Source: Woeseia oceani (lineage in GTDB: Bacteria > Pseudomonadota > Gammaproteobacteria > Steroidobacterales > Woeseiaceae). From it: a DNA stretch of 64,000 nt. Below, in pieces: positions 28,627 to 38,743 of this stretch. Under the pieces are notes generated by a model. The model was not told where the DNA came from. It searched no databases and worked only from the letters and a program-made list of their open reading frames with translations. Both the position numbers and the translations under genes were made by a program. The stretch's first letter is position 1. Each line of letters opens with the position of its first letter. The stretch lies in the NCBI RefSeq assembly GCF_001677435.1, contig NZ_CP016268.1:2593001-2657000 (forward strand), in the 5' to 3' direction.

Positions 28627-28694
28627 CTTATGGCTCCGTGGATATCGCCAATGCAGTCTAGCAGCGCCAGCCGCCACAGGTCATGGAAGCCCGC

Positions 28695-29471
28695 ATGAAC
28701 AACAACATGCACGCGCATACACTCCGCACTTTGCCGGGCTGGCGCCTCGCTCGAACCCTGATGGTTTGTGCTTGCCTGCTCGCTGTTTGGCCGCGCTCCG
28801 CAAACACGGCTCCGGCAATGTACAGCATCGACAATGCAAACAGTTGGGTACGGGTACTCGTGTATAGCGGTGGCCTGTTATCAAGGCTGGGCCACAACCA
28901 CGTTATCAGCCACAGAAACATTCGTGGCTGCTTACGCATGGAAACCCCCATTTACAGATCGCAGCTCCTGGCAGAGCTGGCTGTGAACGAATTTACGATC
29001 GATGAGCACGCCGAACGCATAGCCGCTGGCGGCGAGTTCCCGGACACCGTGCCAGACAAAGACATCGCAGCAACACGAGAGAACATGCTCGGTCCCGCAC
29101 TACTGGATGCAAAGCAGCATCCGCAAGTTCGGCTGACTGCCGCGGCGGTAAGCGGGACGTTCCCGCACGTGCAGATGGCCGCGACCCTGCACATTCAAGA
29201 CAGGCAGGTGCCGATTACCGTACCGCTGACGCTGCAGCTGGAAGCAAACAGCGTTATCGCGTCGGGCAGTCTGGCGCTTGATCATGAACAACTCGGACTA
29301 CGACGATTTTCGGCAGCACTCGGAGCATTGCGGGTTCGCAATCTCATGGAAATGCAATTTCACATTGCGAGTCAGCGACTCGGGACTGCGCAAGAAATCT
29401 CAGACTGCCAGCGTGCACTTGCCGTTGTCGACAACGACAACGCCGCGGTCTTTGACCCGGCAACGAAATGA
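28695..29471 (+). CDS. YceI-like lipid-binding exported protein
   Basis: 258 residues from ATG 28695, preferred for the GGAAG 5 nt upstream; ATG 28683 is in frame. After a signal peptide (about residues 1-38) the sequence has the YceI-type opening SWVRVLVYSGGLLSRLGHNH and the motif NMLGPALLDAKQHPQVRL. YceI proteins are periplasmic lipocalin-like barrels that bind polyisoprenoids. The last ~24 codons overlap the 3' end of the opposite-strand gene by 72 bp, and this tail is beyond the usual YceI fold. Confidence 0.78.
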   Translation: MNNNMHAHTLRTLPGWRLARTLMVCACLLAVWPRSANTAPAMYSIDNANSWVRVLVYSGGLLSRLGHNHVISHRNIRGCLRMETPIYRSQLLAELAVNEFTIDEHAERIAAGGEFPDTVPDKDIAATRENMLGPALLDAKQHPQVRLTAAAVSGTFPHVQMAATLHIQDRQVPITVPLTLQLEANSVIASGSLALDHEQLGLRRFSAALGALRVRNLMEMQFHIASQRLGTAQEISDCQRALAVVDNDNAAVFDPATK

Positions 29472-30245
29472 CACGATATTTCGGTCCTGCCACATCTCGG
29501 TCGTGATCTCGTCACCGGGATAAACCGGCGCGGTAAAGCGCAAATCGAAACCACTGATCAAGGTGAAATCGAACTCGCAGATGGTCATCAGGATTGCCCG
29601 GCAGGCAATACCGGCAACGCATTGCTCCTGCACAGGACTGGCCTTGAAACCGAGTGCCCGAGCGGCCGCATCGTCCGCGTAGACAGCGCTGCGATCGCCG
29701 CCCAAACGGAAAATCAACGGCAGGTTTCGTCCACAATGCAACTCGCAGGACAGATCGGCATCCCTCTCTGGCAACTTGTGTGGCAACGGCCCGCCGACGT
29801 CAGGTCGATCCAAAGCATTGGCTACCAGCGTGTTGCTCAGCGTGAACAACACCGTGCCATCTTTGCTCATGCGGACCTCGGATTCCGTCATGATGCTAAT
29901 GCCCTGTACCGGCCCGTGATCCAGCGCCGCCACTACTCGCCGATCCGCCAGTAGCGCGGCGCGGGCCGGTAACGGGCGGTACAGCTCCAGCTTCTGTTCC
30001 GCAACAAACAGGTGGCGGCCGTCCCAGCCATTGCTGCTTAGAAAATCCCGGTCGAGAAGATTGCCCGCCATTGTAGGAACGGTGGATTGCGCGCCTCCTT
30101 CATACACGTAGTCATGTTCACGATGGTCGGCACTGTCCTGACCGAAGCCAACACCCAGCGCATACAGAATCGCGTCGGTTTCGCGGTAGTGGCATTGTTC
30201 ATCTCTGCGGCTCGCAGCCTGCAGAGCGTCAAAATCAAGACTCAT
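29400..30245 (-). CDS. MaoC-like double-hotdog protein, hydratase 2 relative with altered active site
   Basis: 281 residues that follow peroxisomal-type (R)-2-enoyl-CoA hydratase along the whole length (RETDAILYALGVGFG, EQKLELYRPLPA, LPHKLPERDADLSCEL). The hydratase motif GDxNPxHxD reads GDRSAVYAD at residues 183-191. The Asp (184) remains, but Asn is Ser186 and the catalytic His is Tyr189. It is either inactive, a binding protein, or an enzyme with changed chemistry. The 211-bp gap after it (30246-30456) shows nothing recognisable. Confidence 0.8.
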   Translation of the reverse strand: MSLDFDALQAASRRDEQCHYRETDAILYALGVGFGQDSADHREHDYVYEGGAQSTVPTMAGNLLDRDFLSSNGWDGRHLFVAEQKLELYRPLPARAALLADRRVVAALDHGPVQGISIMTESEVRMSKDGTVLFTLSNTLVANALDRPDVGGPLPHKLPERDADLSCELHCGRNLPLIFRLGGDRSAVYADDAAARALGFKASPVQEQCVAGIACRAILMTICEFDFTLISGFDLRFTAPVYPGDEITTEMWQDRNIVSFRCRVKDRGVVVVDNGKCTLAV

Positions 30246-30456
30246 GAATTGCTATCAACATCGTGGCGGCTCGATTCGCTGCCCTTGTTCAGCCGCGCGC
30301 CGGTGCGCGGTATTGTTTTTCGGCGAGCGTTCAGCAGGGCAAGATAACACCCGGTTTTGATCCGCGCGAGCCACCGGCGCAAAAACACGGCGCATCGGCG
30401 GTCGAAGCTGTTTGATCAGTGAGACTGGGGACTCGCGCTTCCAAATGTGGTCTGAA

Positions 30457-31527
30457 TCACCTGCTTTTGCTGGCGTAAGCCCAACCGAGCTCAGCCAATG
30501 GCAGAACAGCGCGCGCCGCCGCAGAGGCGTGATCGCTTGATGCAGTGCCATCACGAACCCGTCCCGCAATACCTTGCAGTATGGCGGCGAGGCGAAACAG
30601 GTTGTAGGCCGCGTAGAACGCCCGGTCGACAATGCCGCCCTGTCGGCCTGTTCGCTCGCAATAACGCTTTACGTATTCGTCCTCGGCGGGGATGCCCAGC
30701 GCCGCGAGGTCACGATTGCACAACCCGGCCGAGCCAATCCCGATTTCCGGCATCTGCCAGGCCAACAGGTGATACGTGAAATCACCGAGCGGGTGACCAA
30801 TAGTGGATAACTCCCAATCCAGCACGGCGATGACCCGTGGTTCGGTCGGGTGCAGTATCAGGTTGTCCAGACGAAAGTCACCGTGCACGATGCTGCTCGC
30901 GTCATCGGCAGGAATATGCTCCGGCAGCCATGCCGTCAGCTTGTCCATAGGCTCGATCTTTTGAGTTTCTGAGGCGGCATACTGCTTCGACCAACGCGAA
31001 ATTTGTCGCGAAAAATAGTTACCCGGACGGCCGAAGTCTTCCAGGCCCAATGCACGGTAATCAATGCTGTGCAAACGCGCGAGGGTTTGGTTCATGTCAT
31101 CGTAAATTGCCGCGCGCTCATCTCGCGACATCCCCGGCAAATCAAGCTCCCACAGAATGCGCCCGGCCACGAAATCCATGACGAAGAACGGCGTGCCGAC
31201 TACCGCCGGGTCTTCGCACAAGACCCAAGGCCTGGGCACCGGAAACCCGATCTCATGCAGCGCAGCGATTATCCGGTACTCGCGCTCCACGGCGTGTGCT
31301 GACTTCAGCAACTTGCCTGGCGGCTTGCGGCGCAGCACGTATTGTCCGGAAGCCGCATCGAGCAAATACGTTGGATTCGATTGACCGCCTTTGAACTGGC
31401 GTATGCTGAGTGGCCCGCGAAAGCCGGCCATATTGGCCGACAGATAGGCTGACAAGCGTTGCTCGTCCATGCGGTGTTCGTTGCGAACATCGCGAGTACC
31501 CGAGAATTGTTCTTGTCGATTACTCAT
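30457..31527 (-). CDS. APH-like phosphotransferase (ACAD10/11- or LvaA-type kinase)
   Basis: 356 residues with the kinase motifs IVHGDFRLDNLI (catalytic HGDxxxxN) and VLDWELSTIGHPLGDF (metal-binding DWE). The opening GGQSNPTYLLDAASGQYVLRRKPPG is typical of the family fused to acyl-CoA dehydrogenase in human ACAD10/11. Known relatives (ACAD10/11, LvaA of Pseudomonas putida) phosphorylate 4-hydroxyacyl-CoA. It lies 12 bp after an SDR gene and downstream of MCC-beta and isovaleryl-type dehydrogenase genes, so an acyl-CoA substrate is likely. The start at 31527 is not strongly supported. Confidence 0.84.
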   Translation of the reverse strand: MSNRQEQFSGTRDVRNEHRMDEQRLSAYLSANMAGFRGPLSIRQFKGGQSNPTYLLDAASGQYVLRRKPPGKLLKSAHAVEREYRIIAALHEIGFPVPRPWVLCEDPAVVGTPFFVMDFVAGRILWELDLPGMSRDERAAIYDDMNQTLARLHSIDYRALGLEDFGRPGNYFSRQISRWSKQYAASETQKIEPMDKLTAWLPEHIPADDASSIVHGDFRLDNLILHPTEPRVIAVLDWELSTIGHPLGDFTYHLLAWQMPEIGIGSAGLCNRDLAALGIPAEDEYVKRYCERTGRQGGIVDRAFYAAYNLFRLAAILQGIAGRVRDGTASSDHASAAARAVLPLAELGWAYASKSR

Positions 31528-31539
31528 CTGGCCACACGC

Positions 31540-32373
31540 TCAAGTCCGCGGTTCCACAAAGAAATCAGGGAACAACTCCGCATCAGGGTCAACGGCATAG
31601 CCACTGAGATCGCCAACGCCCGCACTTTCCAGCACTTCATCGTCGACAAAAAAGTTACCCGTGCATTCGCGGCTGGGTCGGGTCAGAACATGGTACGCCG
31701 CATCGCCCATGATCGCGGGCAGCCGCGAACGGCGCATGACTGCATCGCCGCCGGCCATGTATTGCACCGCCGCGGTCGCTATCGCCGTTCTTGGCCACAG
31801 TGCGTTGACAGCAATACCTTGCGAACGAAACTCGCCGGCCATGCCCAGTACGCACATGCTCATCCCGAACTTGGCAATCGAGTAGGCCACGTGAGGAGCA
31901 AACCACTTCTCGACCATATTTAATGGCGGTGACAAATTGAGTATGTGCGGGTTGGTCGCTTTTAGCAGGTGCGGTAAACAGGTCCTTGAAACAAGGTACG
32001 TGCCGCGCGTATTGACCTGATGCAACAGATCAAATCGCCGCATGGAAGTTTGCTCCGTCCCCGTCAATGCGATGGCGCTCGCATTGTTGACGCAAATGTC
32101 TATGCCACCGAATTGAGCCACACCGGCATCGACAGCGGCCAGAACCTGCTGCTCATCGCGAATATCGCAGACCACGGGCAACGCGTTGCCACCAGCGGCA
32201 ACGATTTCGTCGCAGGCGGTGTAAATCGTACCGGGCAAATGCGGATGAGGTTTCGCTGTTTTCGCCGCGACAACGATGTTCGCGCCATCGCGTGCCGCAC
32301 GCAAGGCGATGGCAAGACCAATTCCTCGGCTCGCACCACTTATGAAGAGTGTCTTGCCGCCGAGGTTTGTCAT
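31540..32373 (-). CDS. SDR family oxidoreductase (HSDL2/AtuG-like)
   Basis: 277 residues from ATG 32373, with AGGT just upstream; the frame is open to 32448. It has the cofactor motif SGASRGIG, NNAS, and catalytic YSIAK. The segment LNLSPPLNM and the end TGNFFVDDEVL are characteristic of HSDL2-like and citronellol/acyclic-terpene SDRs. The substrate is probably a hydroxyacyl or alcohol intermediate. It lies between the MCC-beta gene and the kinase gene in one transcript. Confidence 0.85.
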   Translation of the reverse strand: MTNLGGKTLFISGASRGIGLAIALRAARDGANIVVAAKTAKPHPHLPGTIYTACDEIVAAGGNALPVVCDIRDEQQVLAAVDAGVAQFGGIDICVNNASAIALTGTEQTSMRRFDLLHQVNTRGTYLVSRTCLPHLLKATNPHILNLSPPLNMVEKWFAPHVAYSIAKFGMSMCVLGMAGEFRSQGIAVNALWPRTAIATAAVQYMAGGDAVMRRSRLPAIMGDAAYHVLTRPSRECTGNFFVDDEVLESAGVGDLSGYAVDPDAELFPDFFVEPRT

Positions 32374-32450
32374 CGTACCTGCACCGCCACCGTGGAACAG
32401 GCATGATACCTGATCAGCGCTCTTGCCAGTGACCGCTGAGACCGGCACAT

Positions 32451-34061
32451 CTACATACGGAATATTCCGTACGGCAATTCGTGATCCCGTGGCCGATTCA
32501 TCGCCGCAGCGATCGCCTGCCCGAGAACGCCGCGCGTATCAACAGGGTCAATCACACCGTCATCCCACAAGCGGGCACTGGCATAATAAGGGTGCCCCTG
32601 GGTTTCGTATTGCTCGCGAATTTGTTGCTCGAATTCCTGTTGCGCTTCCTCCGGCCACTCCTCATTGCGTGCCGCCAGACCGTCACGCCGCACTGTCGAC
32701 AGCACCACCGACGCCTGCTCACCGCCCATGACCGAAATCCTGGCGTTAGGCCACATCCACATCATTCGTGGTCCGTAAGCCCGGCCGCACATGGCGTAGT
32801 TGCCAGCGCCAAACGACCCGCCGATGATGACCGTCAGTTTTGGTACTGACGCCGTCGCAACAGCATTGACCATCTTCGCGCCATCTTTCGCAATTCCGCC
32901 ATGCTCCGCTTTGCGCCCGACCATGAACCCGGTGATGTTCTGCAAGAATATCAATGGAATCCCGCGCCGATTGCACAACTGGATGAAATGCGCGCCCTTC
33001 TGCGCCGACTCCGAGAACAAGATACCGTTGTTCGCAACGATACCAACCGGATAGCCGTACAAGTGGGCGAAGCCGCAGACCAGTGTCGGTCCATACAAGG
33101 CCTTGAATTCCTGAAATTCGGATCCGTCCACCACGCGAGCAATGACTTCGCGCACGTCATAGGGGTAACGGAAGTCACGCGATACAACGCCGTACAATTC
33201 GTCAGACGGGTACTCCGGCTCACGCGCTTCCTGCATCCGAACCGCAGTGTTTTTCTGCCAATTGAGATTGCCGATAATTTCCCGAACTATCTCGAGCGCA
33301 TTGCCATCGTCTTTGGCAAGGTAGTCTGTGACCCCCGAGATTCGGGAATGAACATCGCCGCCGCCAAGAGTTTCGGCATCGACCACTTCCCCGGTCGCCG
33401 CTTTTACCAGCGGCGGTCCACCCAGAAATATCGTGCCCTGATTCCTGACGATGACAGCTTCGTCACACATTGCCGGCACATAGGCACCGCCAGCCGTACA
33501 TGACCCCAACACGGCAGCGATCTGCGGTATGCCCATCGCAGACATGCGTGCCTGATTGTAGAAAATACGGCCGAAGTGGTCGCGATCCGGAAAAACCTCA
33601 TCCTGTTTCGGCAAAAATGCGCCGCCTGAATCCACCAGGTACACACAAGGCAAACCGTTCTGCTCCGCGATTTCCTGCGCACGCAAGTGTTTGCGCACTG
33701 TCAACGGATAATAGGTTCCGCCCTTCACGGTCGCATCGTTGGCAACGATCATGCACTCGATGTCATTAACCTGGCCGATACCCGCAATGATCCCGGCGGA
33801 CGGTACTTCATTGTCGTACATGCCGTAGGCCGCGAGTTGCGCAACTTCCAGGAACAGCGACCCCCGGTCAATGAGGGTCCGAATGCGATCCCGCGGCAGC
33901 AGTTTGCCTCTGTCAAGGTGCTTCTGGCGAGCACGTTCACTGCCACCTTCAGCAATACTCGCGAGATCATCGCGCAACGTTTGCGCCAGCTCACGATTGG
34001 CATCATCGTTCTGTTTGAACGCATCTGAATCAGGTTTGATCTTGCTGATAATTTTTGGCAT
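32451..34061 (-). CDS. liuB: Methylcrotonyl-CoA carboxylase carboxyltransferase (beta) subunit
   Basis: 536 residues of the biotin-dependent carboxyltransferase family. Features are [50 protein letters not shown] and the MCC-typical C-terminus VDTRGVLG to YGIFRM. It moves CO2 from biotin to 3-methylcrotonyl-CoA in leucine catabolism. Geranyl-CoA carboxylase is a close relative and cannot be fully excluded. It follows isovaleryl-CoA dehydrogenase by 20 bp, as in liu operons. The biotin carboxylase (alpha) subunit is absent from the whole window. Confidence 0.92.
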   Translation of the reverse strand: MPKIISKIKPDSDAFKQNDDANRELAQTLRDDLASIAEGGSERARQKHLDRGKLLPRDRIRTLIDRGSLFLEVAQLAAYGMYDNEVPSAGIIAGIGQVNDIECMIVANDATVKGGTYYPLTVRKHLRAQEIAEQNGLPCVYLVDSGGAFLPKQDEVFPDRDHFGRIFYNQARMSAMGIPQIAAVLGSCTAGGAYVPAMCDEAVIVRNQGTIFLGGPPLVKAATGEVVDAETLGGGDVHSRISGVTDYLAKDDGNALEIVREIIGNLNWQKNTAVRMQEAREPEYPSDELYGVVSRDFRYPYDVREVIARVVDGSEFQEFKALYGPTLVCGFAHLYGYPVGIVANNGILFSESAQKGAHFIQLCNRRGIPLIFLQNITGFMVGRKAEHGGIAKDGAKMVNAVATASVPKLTVIIGGSFGAGNYAMCGRAYGPRMMWMWPNARISVMGGEQASVVLSTVRRDGLAARNEEWPEEAQQEFEQQIREQYETQGHPYYASARLWDDGVIDPVDTRGVLGQAIAAAMNRPRDHELPYGIFRM

Positions 34062-34081
34062 TGCAGTCTGTCAATCACTCA

Positions 34082-35239
34082 TCAGGAAAAGGCATCGTAC
34101 AGTTCACGACCGATCAGCATCCGGCGAATTTCGCTGGTGCCGGCACCAATCTCGTACAGTTTCGCGTCACGCCACAAGCGCCCCGCAGGATACTCGTTGA
34201 TGTAGCCGTTCCCGCCCAGCGCCTGAATGGTCTCACCGGCCATCCAGGTTGCTTTCTCCGCTGCGATCAGAATACAGGCAGCAGCGTCAAAACGCGTCGT
34301 TTGTCCCCGATCGCAAGCTTTTGCCACGGCGTAAACATACGCCCTGCTAGCGTTCATGGCGGTGTACATGTCGGCGATCTTCCCCTGCATCAACTGAAAC
34401 GTGCCAACTGGCTCGCCAAACTGTTTGCGATCGTGAATGTAGGGCATGACGAGGTCAAAACACGCCCGCATGATACCAAGAGGCCCGGCCGCCAGGACCA
34501 GTCGCTCGTAGTCCAGTCCGGACATCAGAATCGCGGCACCGCGACCTGTCTCGCCGAGCATTCTTGAGACGGGAACCTTGCAGTCCTGCAATACGACCTC
34601 GGAGGTATCACTACCGCGCATGCCCAGTTTGTCGAGCTTTTGTGCGCTGGAAAATCCTGGCGTACCTTTCTCAACCAGGAAGGCGCTCAGCTTGGCTGAC
34701 CCTTCGCCGTCGTCGCTGCGTGCGTAGATAATAGTGACATCCGCTTCCGGGGCATTGGTAATCCACATCTTGTTGCCGTTCAGCACGAATGTATCGTCTT
34801 CACGAACAGCCCGAGTACGCATACCCATGACGTCGGAACCCGCACCGGCCTCGCTCATTGCAAGCGCGCCGACAAACTCACCGCTTATCAACTTCGGCAA
34901 GAATTCCTGTTTCTGTTCTTCGGTGCCCCATCGACGGAGTTGGTTCACGCACAGATTGGAGTGTGCACCGTACGACAAGCCAACGGATGCCGACGCCCGG
35001 CTGATCTCTTCCATCGCGACGACATGAGCGAGATAGCCTAGCCCACTACCGCCGTACTCCTCTTCAACCGTAATACCGAGCAAGCCCAACTCACCCAGTT
35101 GCGGCCAAAGATCGCGTGGAAATTGATTCTCCGCGTCGATCGCTTCAGCTCGGGGAGCAATATGGTCGGTCGCAAAACCCCGCACCGTATCGCGAAGCAG
35201 ATCAATGTCCTCGCCAAGGCCAAAATCAAAATCAAACAT
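34082..35239 (-). CDS. liuA: Isovaleryl-CoA dehydrogenase
   Basis: 385 residues from ATG 35239 (AGGTG upstream; frame open to 35281). The base of isovaleryl-CoA dehydrogenase lies in the middle helix; the matching motif [15 protein letters not shown] is present, with Glu at residue 245. The C-terminal [32 protein letters not shown] is also typical. It oxidises isovaleryl-CoA to 3-methylcrotonyl-CoA and feeds electrons to ETF. It is the first gene of the unit with MCC-beta, SDR and kinase genes. Confidence 0.93.
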   Translation of the reverse strand: MFDFDFGLGEDIDLLRDTVRGFATDHIAPRAEAIDAENQFPRDLWPQLGELGLLGITVEEEYGGSGLGYLAHVVAMEEISRASASVGLSYGAHSNLCVNQLRRWGTEEQKQEFLPKLISGEFVGALAMSEAGAGSDVMGMRTRAVREDDTFVLNGNKMWITNAPEADVTIIYARSDDGEGSAKLSAFLVEKGTPGFSSAQKLDKLGMRGSDTSEVVLQDCKVPVSRMLGETGRGAAILMSGLDYERLVLAAGPLGIMRACFDLVMPYIHDRKQFGEPVGTFQLMQGKIADMYTAMNASRAYVYAVAKACDRGQTTRFDAAACILIAAEKATWMAGETIQALGGNGYINEYPAGRLWRDAKLYEIGAGTSEIRRMLIGRELYDAFS

Positions 35240-35359
35240 TCCACACACCTGTTGGTCGATTGCTGGCCGCAGTTGCAGCAAGACGGACGATGGTGCGGTG
35301 GCGACGCCCTTATCTGAATACCATTTAGGAGGTAGCGTTGCTGTTATGTGACAACGGTC

Positions 35360-36166
35360 TCAGCCTTTGCCGTCTCCGGCGCTGAGTTTATCGATGAGTT
35401 GCGCGAACAATTCGTACTGGGAACTGATACCCAGCTTGGCGAAAAGATTGCGCTTGTGAACCATCACAGTTCCCGGTGCGATATCCAGCTCGCGGGCAAT
35501 CGATTTGGACGAGTGACCACGTAACAGAAACTGACTGATCTGACGTTCACGATCCGTCAGGACGCCCGTACCAAACTGGTCGAAACAACGGGTAAGGCGG
35601 CGATGAAATTGACTGTCGTCGTCCTGCACATCGGTAGTCGACCGCAATGCCCAAATGCGTTTCATGGCCGCCTGCACTGTTGGTGCAATCAGTTTCAGGC
35701 GTCTTAACTCAGCCTGAGTGAACATTCGGTCACGCCGCCCAATGACCAGAACCAGCGTGGTGCGCGGGCTGATCTCGAGCAAGAAGTCCATCTCATCCAG
35801 CAAGTGCGTCCGTTCGCAATACTGCCGGTAATATTCACTCGCGCGGAAGCGGTCCGGCAACTCGTCACGGAAGCGGCACAATTCGGGTTTGGTCGCGCGT
35901 ATTGCCAGCTGGTACAGAGGATCAAGCAGGTACGGACCGTCCAGGTAGCGTTTCAGGTAGTGTTTTTCGCCCGCCGGTTCCAAGGAATGATGCAGAACTT
36001 CCGGCCGTGCGTCGTTGTGGAAAGCCAGCAGACAAGTGCCTTCGTGATTGACAATCACACTGACTGCATCGATCAATGATGCCGCCATGGACACGTCGGT
36101 ATCTGCCGCGATCAATTGACCGATTGCTGCGTGCCAGCCGTTCGATTCGAAAAGACTACGGCTCAC
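35360..36166 (-). CDS. LuxR-family transcriptional regulator
   Basis: 268 residues. The C-terminal LuxR helix-turn-helix (about 198-260) reads LTDRERQISQFLLRGHSSKSIA then GTVMVHKRNLFAKLG. The N-terminal ~190 residues resemble no sensor I can name and lack autoinducer-domain signatures. It lies upstream of and codirectional with the leucine-catabolism unit, so it may control it. The start is a GTG at 36166 with a weak ribosome site. Confidence 0.85.
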   Translation of the reverse strand: MSRSLFESNGWHAAIGQLIAADTDVSMAASLIDAVSVIVNHEGTCLLAFHNDARPEVLHHSLEPAGEKHYLKRYLDGPYLLDPLYQLAIRATKPELCRFRDELPDRFRASEYYRQYCERTHLLDEMDFLLEISPRTTLVLVIGRRDRMFTQAELRRLKLIAPTVQAAMKRIWALRSTTDVQDDDSQFHRRLTRCFDQFGTGVLTDRERQISQFLLRGHSSKSIARELDIAPGTVMVHKRNLFAKLGISSQYELFAQLIDKLSAGDGKG

Positions 36167-36202
36167 CGCACCAAGCTCGTATTGCTGCTAAACATGGCGT
36201 GC

Positions 36203-37267
36203 CTAGAAAGAGGTGAGGAATGAGGCGGCATTGCCACCGTATACTTCGGCACGCTGCGCCGCTCGCAGCCACTCGCGGCCGCTGGGCGCATCTTCCTCGT
36301 GATTATCCATGATTCGCCGGACGCGCTGACGATGGAAAACACGAAGCTGGGCAGAAAGCGGAATAACGGCGTCGGCAGGATCCCCGTACATTTCCCGGTG
36401 CTTGGCCGGCAAGCGGTACCACGGCAGATTCATATCGGCATGGTGCGCGTTATGAAAACCAAAGTTCAACGTTAACCAATTGAGACGTTGAAACCGCAGG
36501 GAGTGGGGATTGCTGTAGGTATGCTCCTGCTCCCATTCGACGTCACCCTTGCGTGGCGGCCGGCCCTTGGTGAACAAGGTAAGACTGTAGGGATAGTCAT
36601 GCTGCAAGCTGTCCATGAATCGCAATACGGTCATCATGATCAGGTACGCAAGGACATACAGGAAAGCAGCTTTCGGCGCGGCGATTAACAACGCCAAAAA
36701 CAGCCCTGCTCTGATCACAATGACGGTTACATTGTATTTTCGTTGCGCACGTCGCTCCGGAATCAGAAACGACGTGAAGATCATGATGCCGTGCATGATC
36801 AGATCATGGGCAGGTACGTAGAACCACTCGAGAATGCGCGTCACTCGCAATGTCAGTGGATGTTCACGAAAAAACCATTCGTAGTCGAACCAGACCACAT
36901 CGTCGTTGTCCACGTGGTGACGAAAGTGCTTGTAGCGAATGTCCTCGTAAGTACCGTACGCTGCACCGCACAGCCAGGTCAGCGCCCTGCCGAGCGCTGC
37001 ATTGTGACGAATACTGCGAAATACCAGGTTATGCGCGCACTCATGAACCAGGTAGGCGGCAATGATCATTGCGTGCGCCAGCAGCAGTGTGGCCAGTGCA
37101 TTGATTGCGAGCGAGTCCTGCAGAATGCCCATCAGCCCCAGCGCCCAGCCCAGCCCCGCATAGAGCAGCGCCAGACCGTTGTACCTGAGTCCTTCCGGTT
37201 CACGCAGTGTATTGGCGTAGTTTCGTGCGCTCACTGGCCTGCAGGTCCTGTCCTGAGAAGGCAGCAA
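36203..37267 (-). CDS. Membrane fatty acid desaturase
   Basis: 354 residues with several membrane helices and the three His boxes of di-iron desaturases: HECAH (75-79), HFRHH (114-118) and HNAHH near residue 270. It would insert a double bond into an acyl chain, or hydroxylate a related lipid, at the inner membrane. The start is uncertain: TTG 37267 opens the frame and GTG 37234 is an alternative. It lies 36 bp upstream of the LuxR gene in the same direction. Confidence 0.87.
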   Translation of the reverse strand: MLPSQDRTCRPVSARNYANTLREPEGLRYNGLALLYAGLGWALGLMGILQDSLAINALATLLLAHAMIIAAYLVHECAHNLVFRSIRHNAALGRALTWLCGAAYGTYEDIRYKHFRHHVDNDDVVWFDYEWFFREHPLTLRVTRILEWFYVPAHDLIMHGIMIFTSFLIPERRAQRKYNVTVIVIRAGLFLALLIAAPKAAFLYVLAYLIMMTVLRFMDSLQHDYPYSLTLFTKGRPPRKGDVEWEQEHTYSNPHSLRFQRLNWLTLNFGFHNAHHADMNLPWYRLPAKHREMYGDPADAVIPLSAQLRVFHRQRVRRIMDNHEEDAPSGREWLRAAQRAEVYGGNAASFLTSF

Positions 37268-37347
37268 CGATAACCGGGCCGCTCAAGGCAGGCAAGCGAG
37301 CCAGTCCTGAAGGCCAACACAGCAGCGCCCGGCTTCGTATAGAATAG

Positions 37348-37716
<369 letters not shown>

Positions 37717-37747
37717 GTCACACCTTGCCGGAGGAACACCGTGCGTT

Positions 37748-38122
37748 TCACTGATCGCTGATGTGGAAAAAGTTCAGCTTGTTACCATCAAGGTCGCGGA
37801 TGTAGGCGATGTAGTAAGCGCCTAGCCGCACGCCCGGCGCGCCTTCATCGGTTGCGCCGAGGCGCAGCGCATTCGCGTAGCACGAATCAACCAGCTCTTT
37901 GGAGCGGGCATGCAGCGCCACCATCACGCCATTGCCAACGGTTGCCGGGTTGCCGTCATAGGGTGTCGTCACACACAAGGTCGGCAAATTCGGGTTGTTT
38001 CCCCAGGCAATGAACGAGCCCGTTTCCAGTACTCGCTTGGCGCCCAGCGGGGCCAGCAGCCCATCGTAGAATTCGGTAGCCCGAACGATATCGTTAGTTC
38101 CCAGTGTTATGTAAGCAATCAT
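37748..38122 (-). CDS. VOC (glyoxalase/bleomycin resistance) family protein
   Basis: 124 residues in the beta-alpha-beta-beta-beta repeats of vicinal-oxygen-chelate proteins (IAYITLGTNDIVRATEFYDGLLAPLGAKRV to YYIAYIRDLDGNKLNFFH, in two parts). Members are metal-dependent lyases, isomerases or dioxygenases, or binding proteins. The substrate cannot be told. AGGA lies 8 nt upstream of ATG 38122. It converges with the PII gene. Confidence 0.86.
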   Translation of the reverse strand: MIAYITLGTNDIVRATEFYDGLLAPLGAKRVLETGSFIAWGNNPNLPTLCVTTPYDGNPATVGNGVMVALHARSKELVDSCYANALRLGATDEGAPGVRLGAYYIAYIRDLDGNKLNFFHISDQ

Positions 38123-38173
38123 TTGGACATCCTCATTGTTGCTTGTGCCTGCCCGCCCGACCCGCTGGAAGCG

Positions 38174-38713
38174 CTAATCTGCCAACGCATCCAGAACCTG
38201 CAACCAATAGTGTCGCTTCTCAGGATACGGCATAGCAGCATACGCCGGACTCGTCGACGGCAATACAACAGTTTCCGGGCAGACCACCCGCAGCCCGGGC
38301 AACACTTTGCTCCGAAACAGTTTGCCCGCTGCCTTGCCGTTCAGGGCCACCAGTCGCAGCTGCGTGTGCGAGCGCAGGAATGCATTGAAATCATTGACCC
38401 GGGCGCTGTCCTGTTCAATCGCCGCATCGAGACTGCCTGCGCGACGTGACGACTGCAGTACATCCCACAATGCAATGCGCTTTCCCAGCAGAAAGTCCGT
38501 GCGTTGCGCGTACGGGAGGTCGACCGGCATCTGCAACAACTCCTGCATAATCCGCCAGAACACATTGCGCGGATTCGCATAGTATTCGCCGGCGGCGAGT
38601 GACGGCCTGCCCGGCAAACTGCCCAGTATCAGCAGCCGCGCATCAGTTGCCGAAATGGCAGAAAAGCCGACCGAGACTGCGGTTGGATCGCCATCATTGC
38701 TTTGCCGCTGCAC
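38174..38713 (-). CDS. Hypoxanthine-DNA glycosylase (uracil-DNA glycosylase superfamily)
   Basis: About 179 residues from GTG 38713, which has AGGAG 7 nt upstream; an adjacent GTG (38716) and a TTG at 38743 are in frame. The motif LLILGSLPGRPS followed by YYANPRNVFWRIM marks the deoxyinosine (hypoxanthine) glycosylase group. The C-terminal PSTSPAYAAMPYPEK holds the second active-site loop. It removes deaminated bases from DNA. It follows an unknown Cys-rich gene closely. Confidence 0.87.
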   Translation of the reverse strand: MQRQSNDGDPTAVSVGFSAISATDARLLILGSLPGRPSLAAGEYYANPRNVFWRIMQELLQMPVDLPYAQRTDFLLGKRIALWDVLQSSRRAGSLDAAIEQDSARVNDFNAFLRSHTQLRLVALNGKAAGKLFRSKVLPGLRVVCPETVVLPSTSPAYAAMPYPEKRHYWLQVLDALAD

Positions 38714-38743
38714 CACTCGACTCCTGTGCCGGCCGGACCTCAA

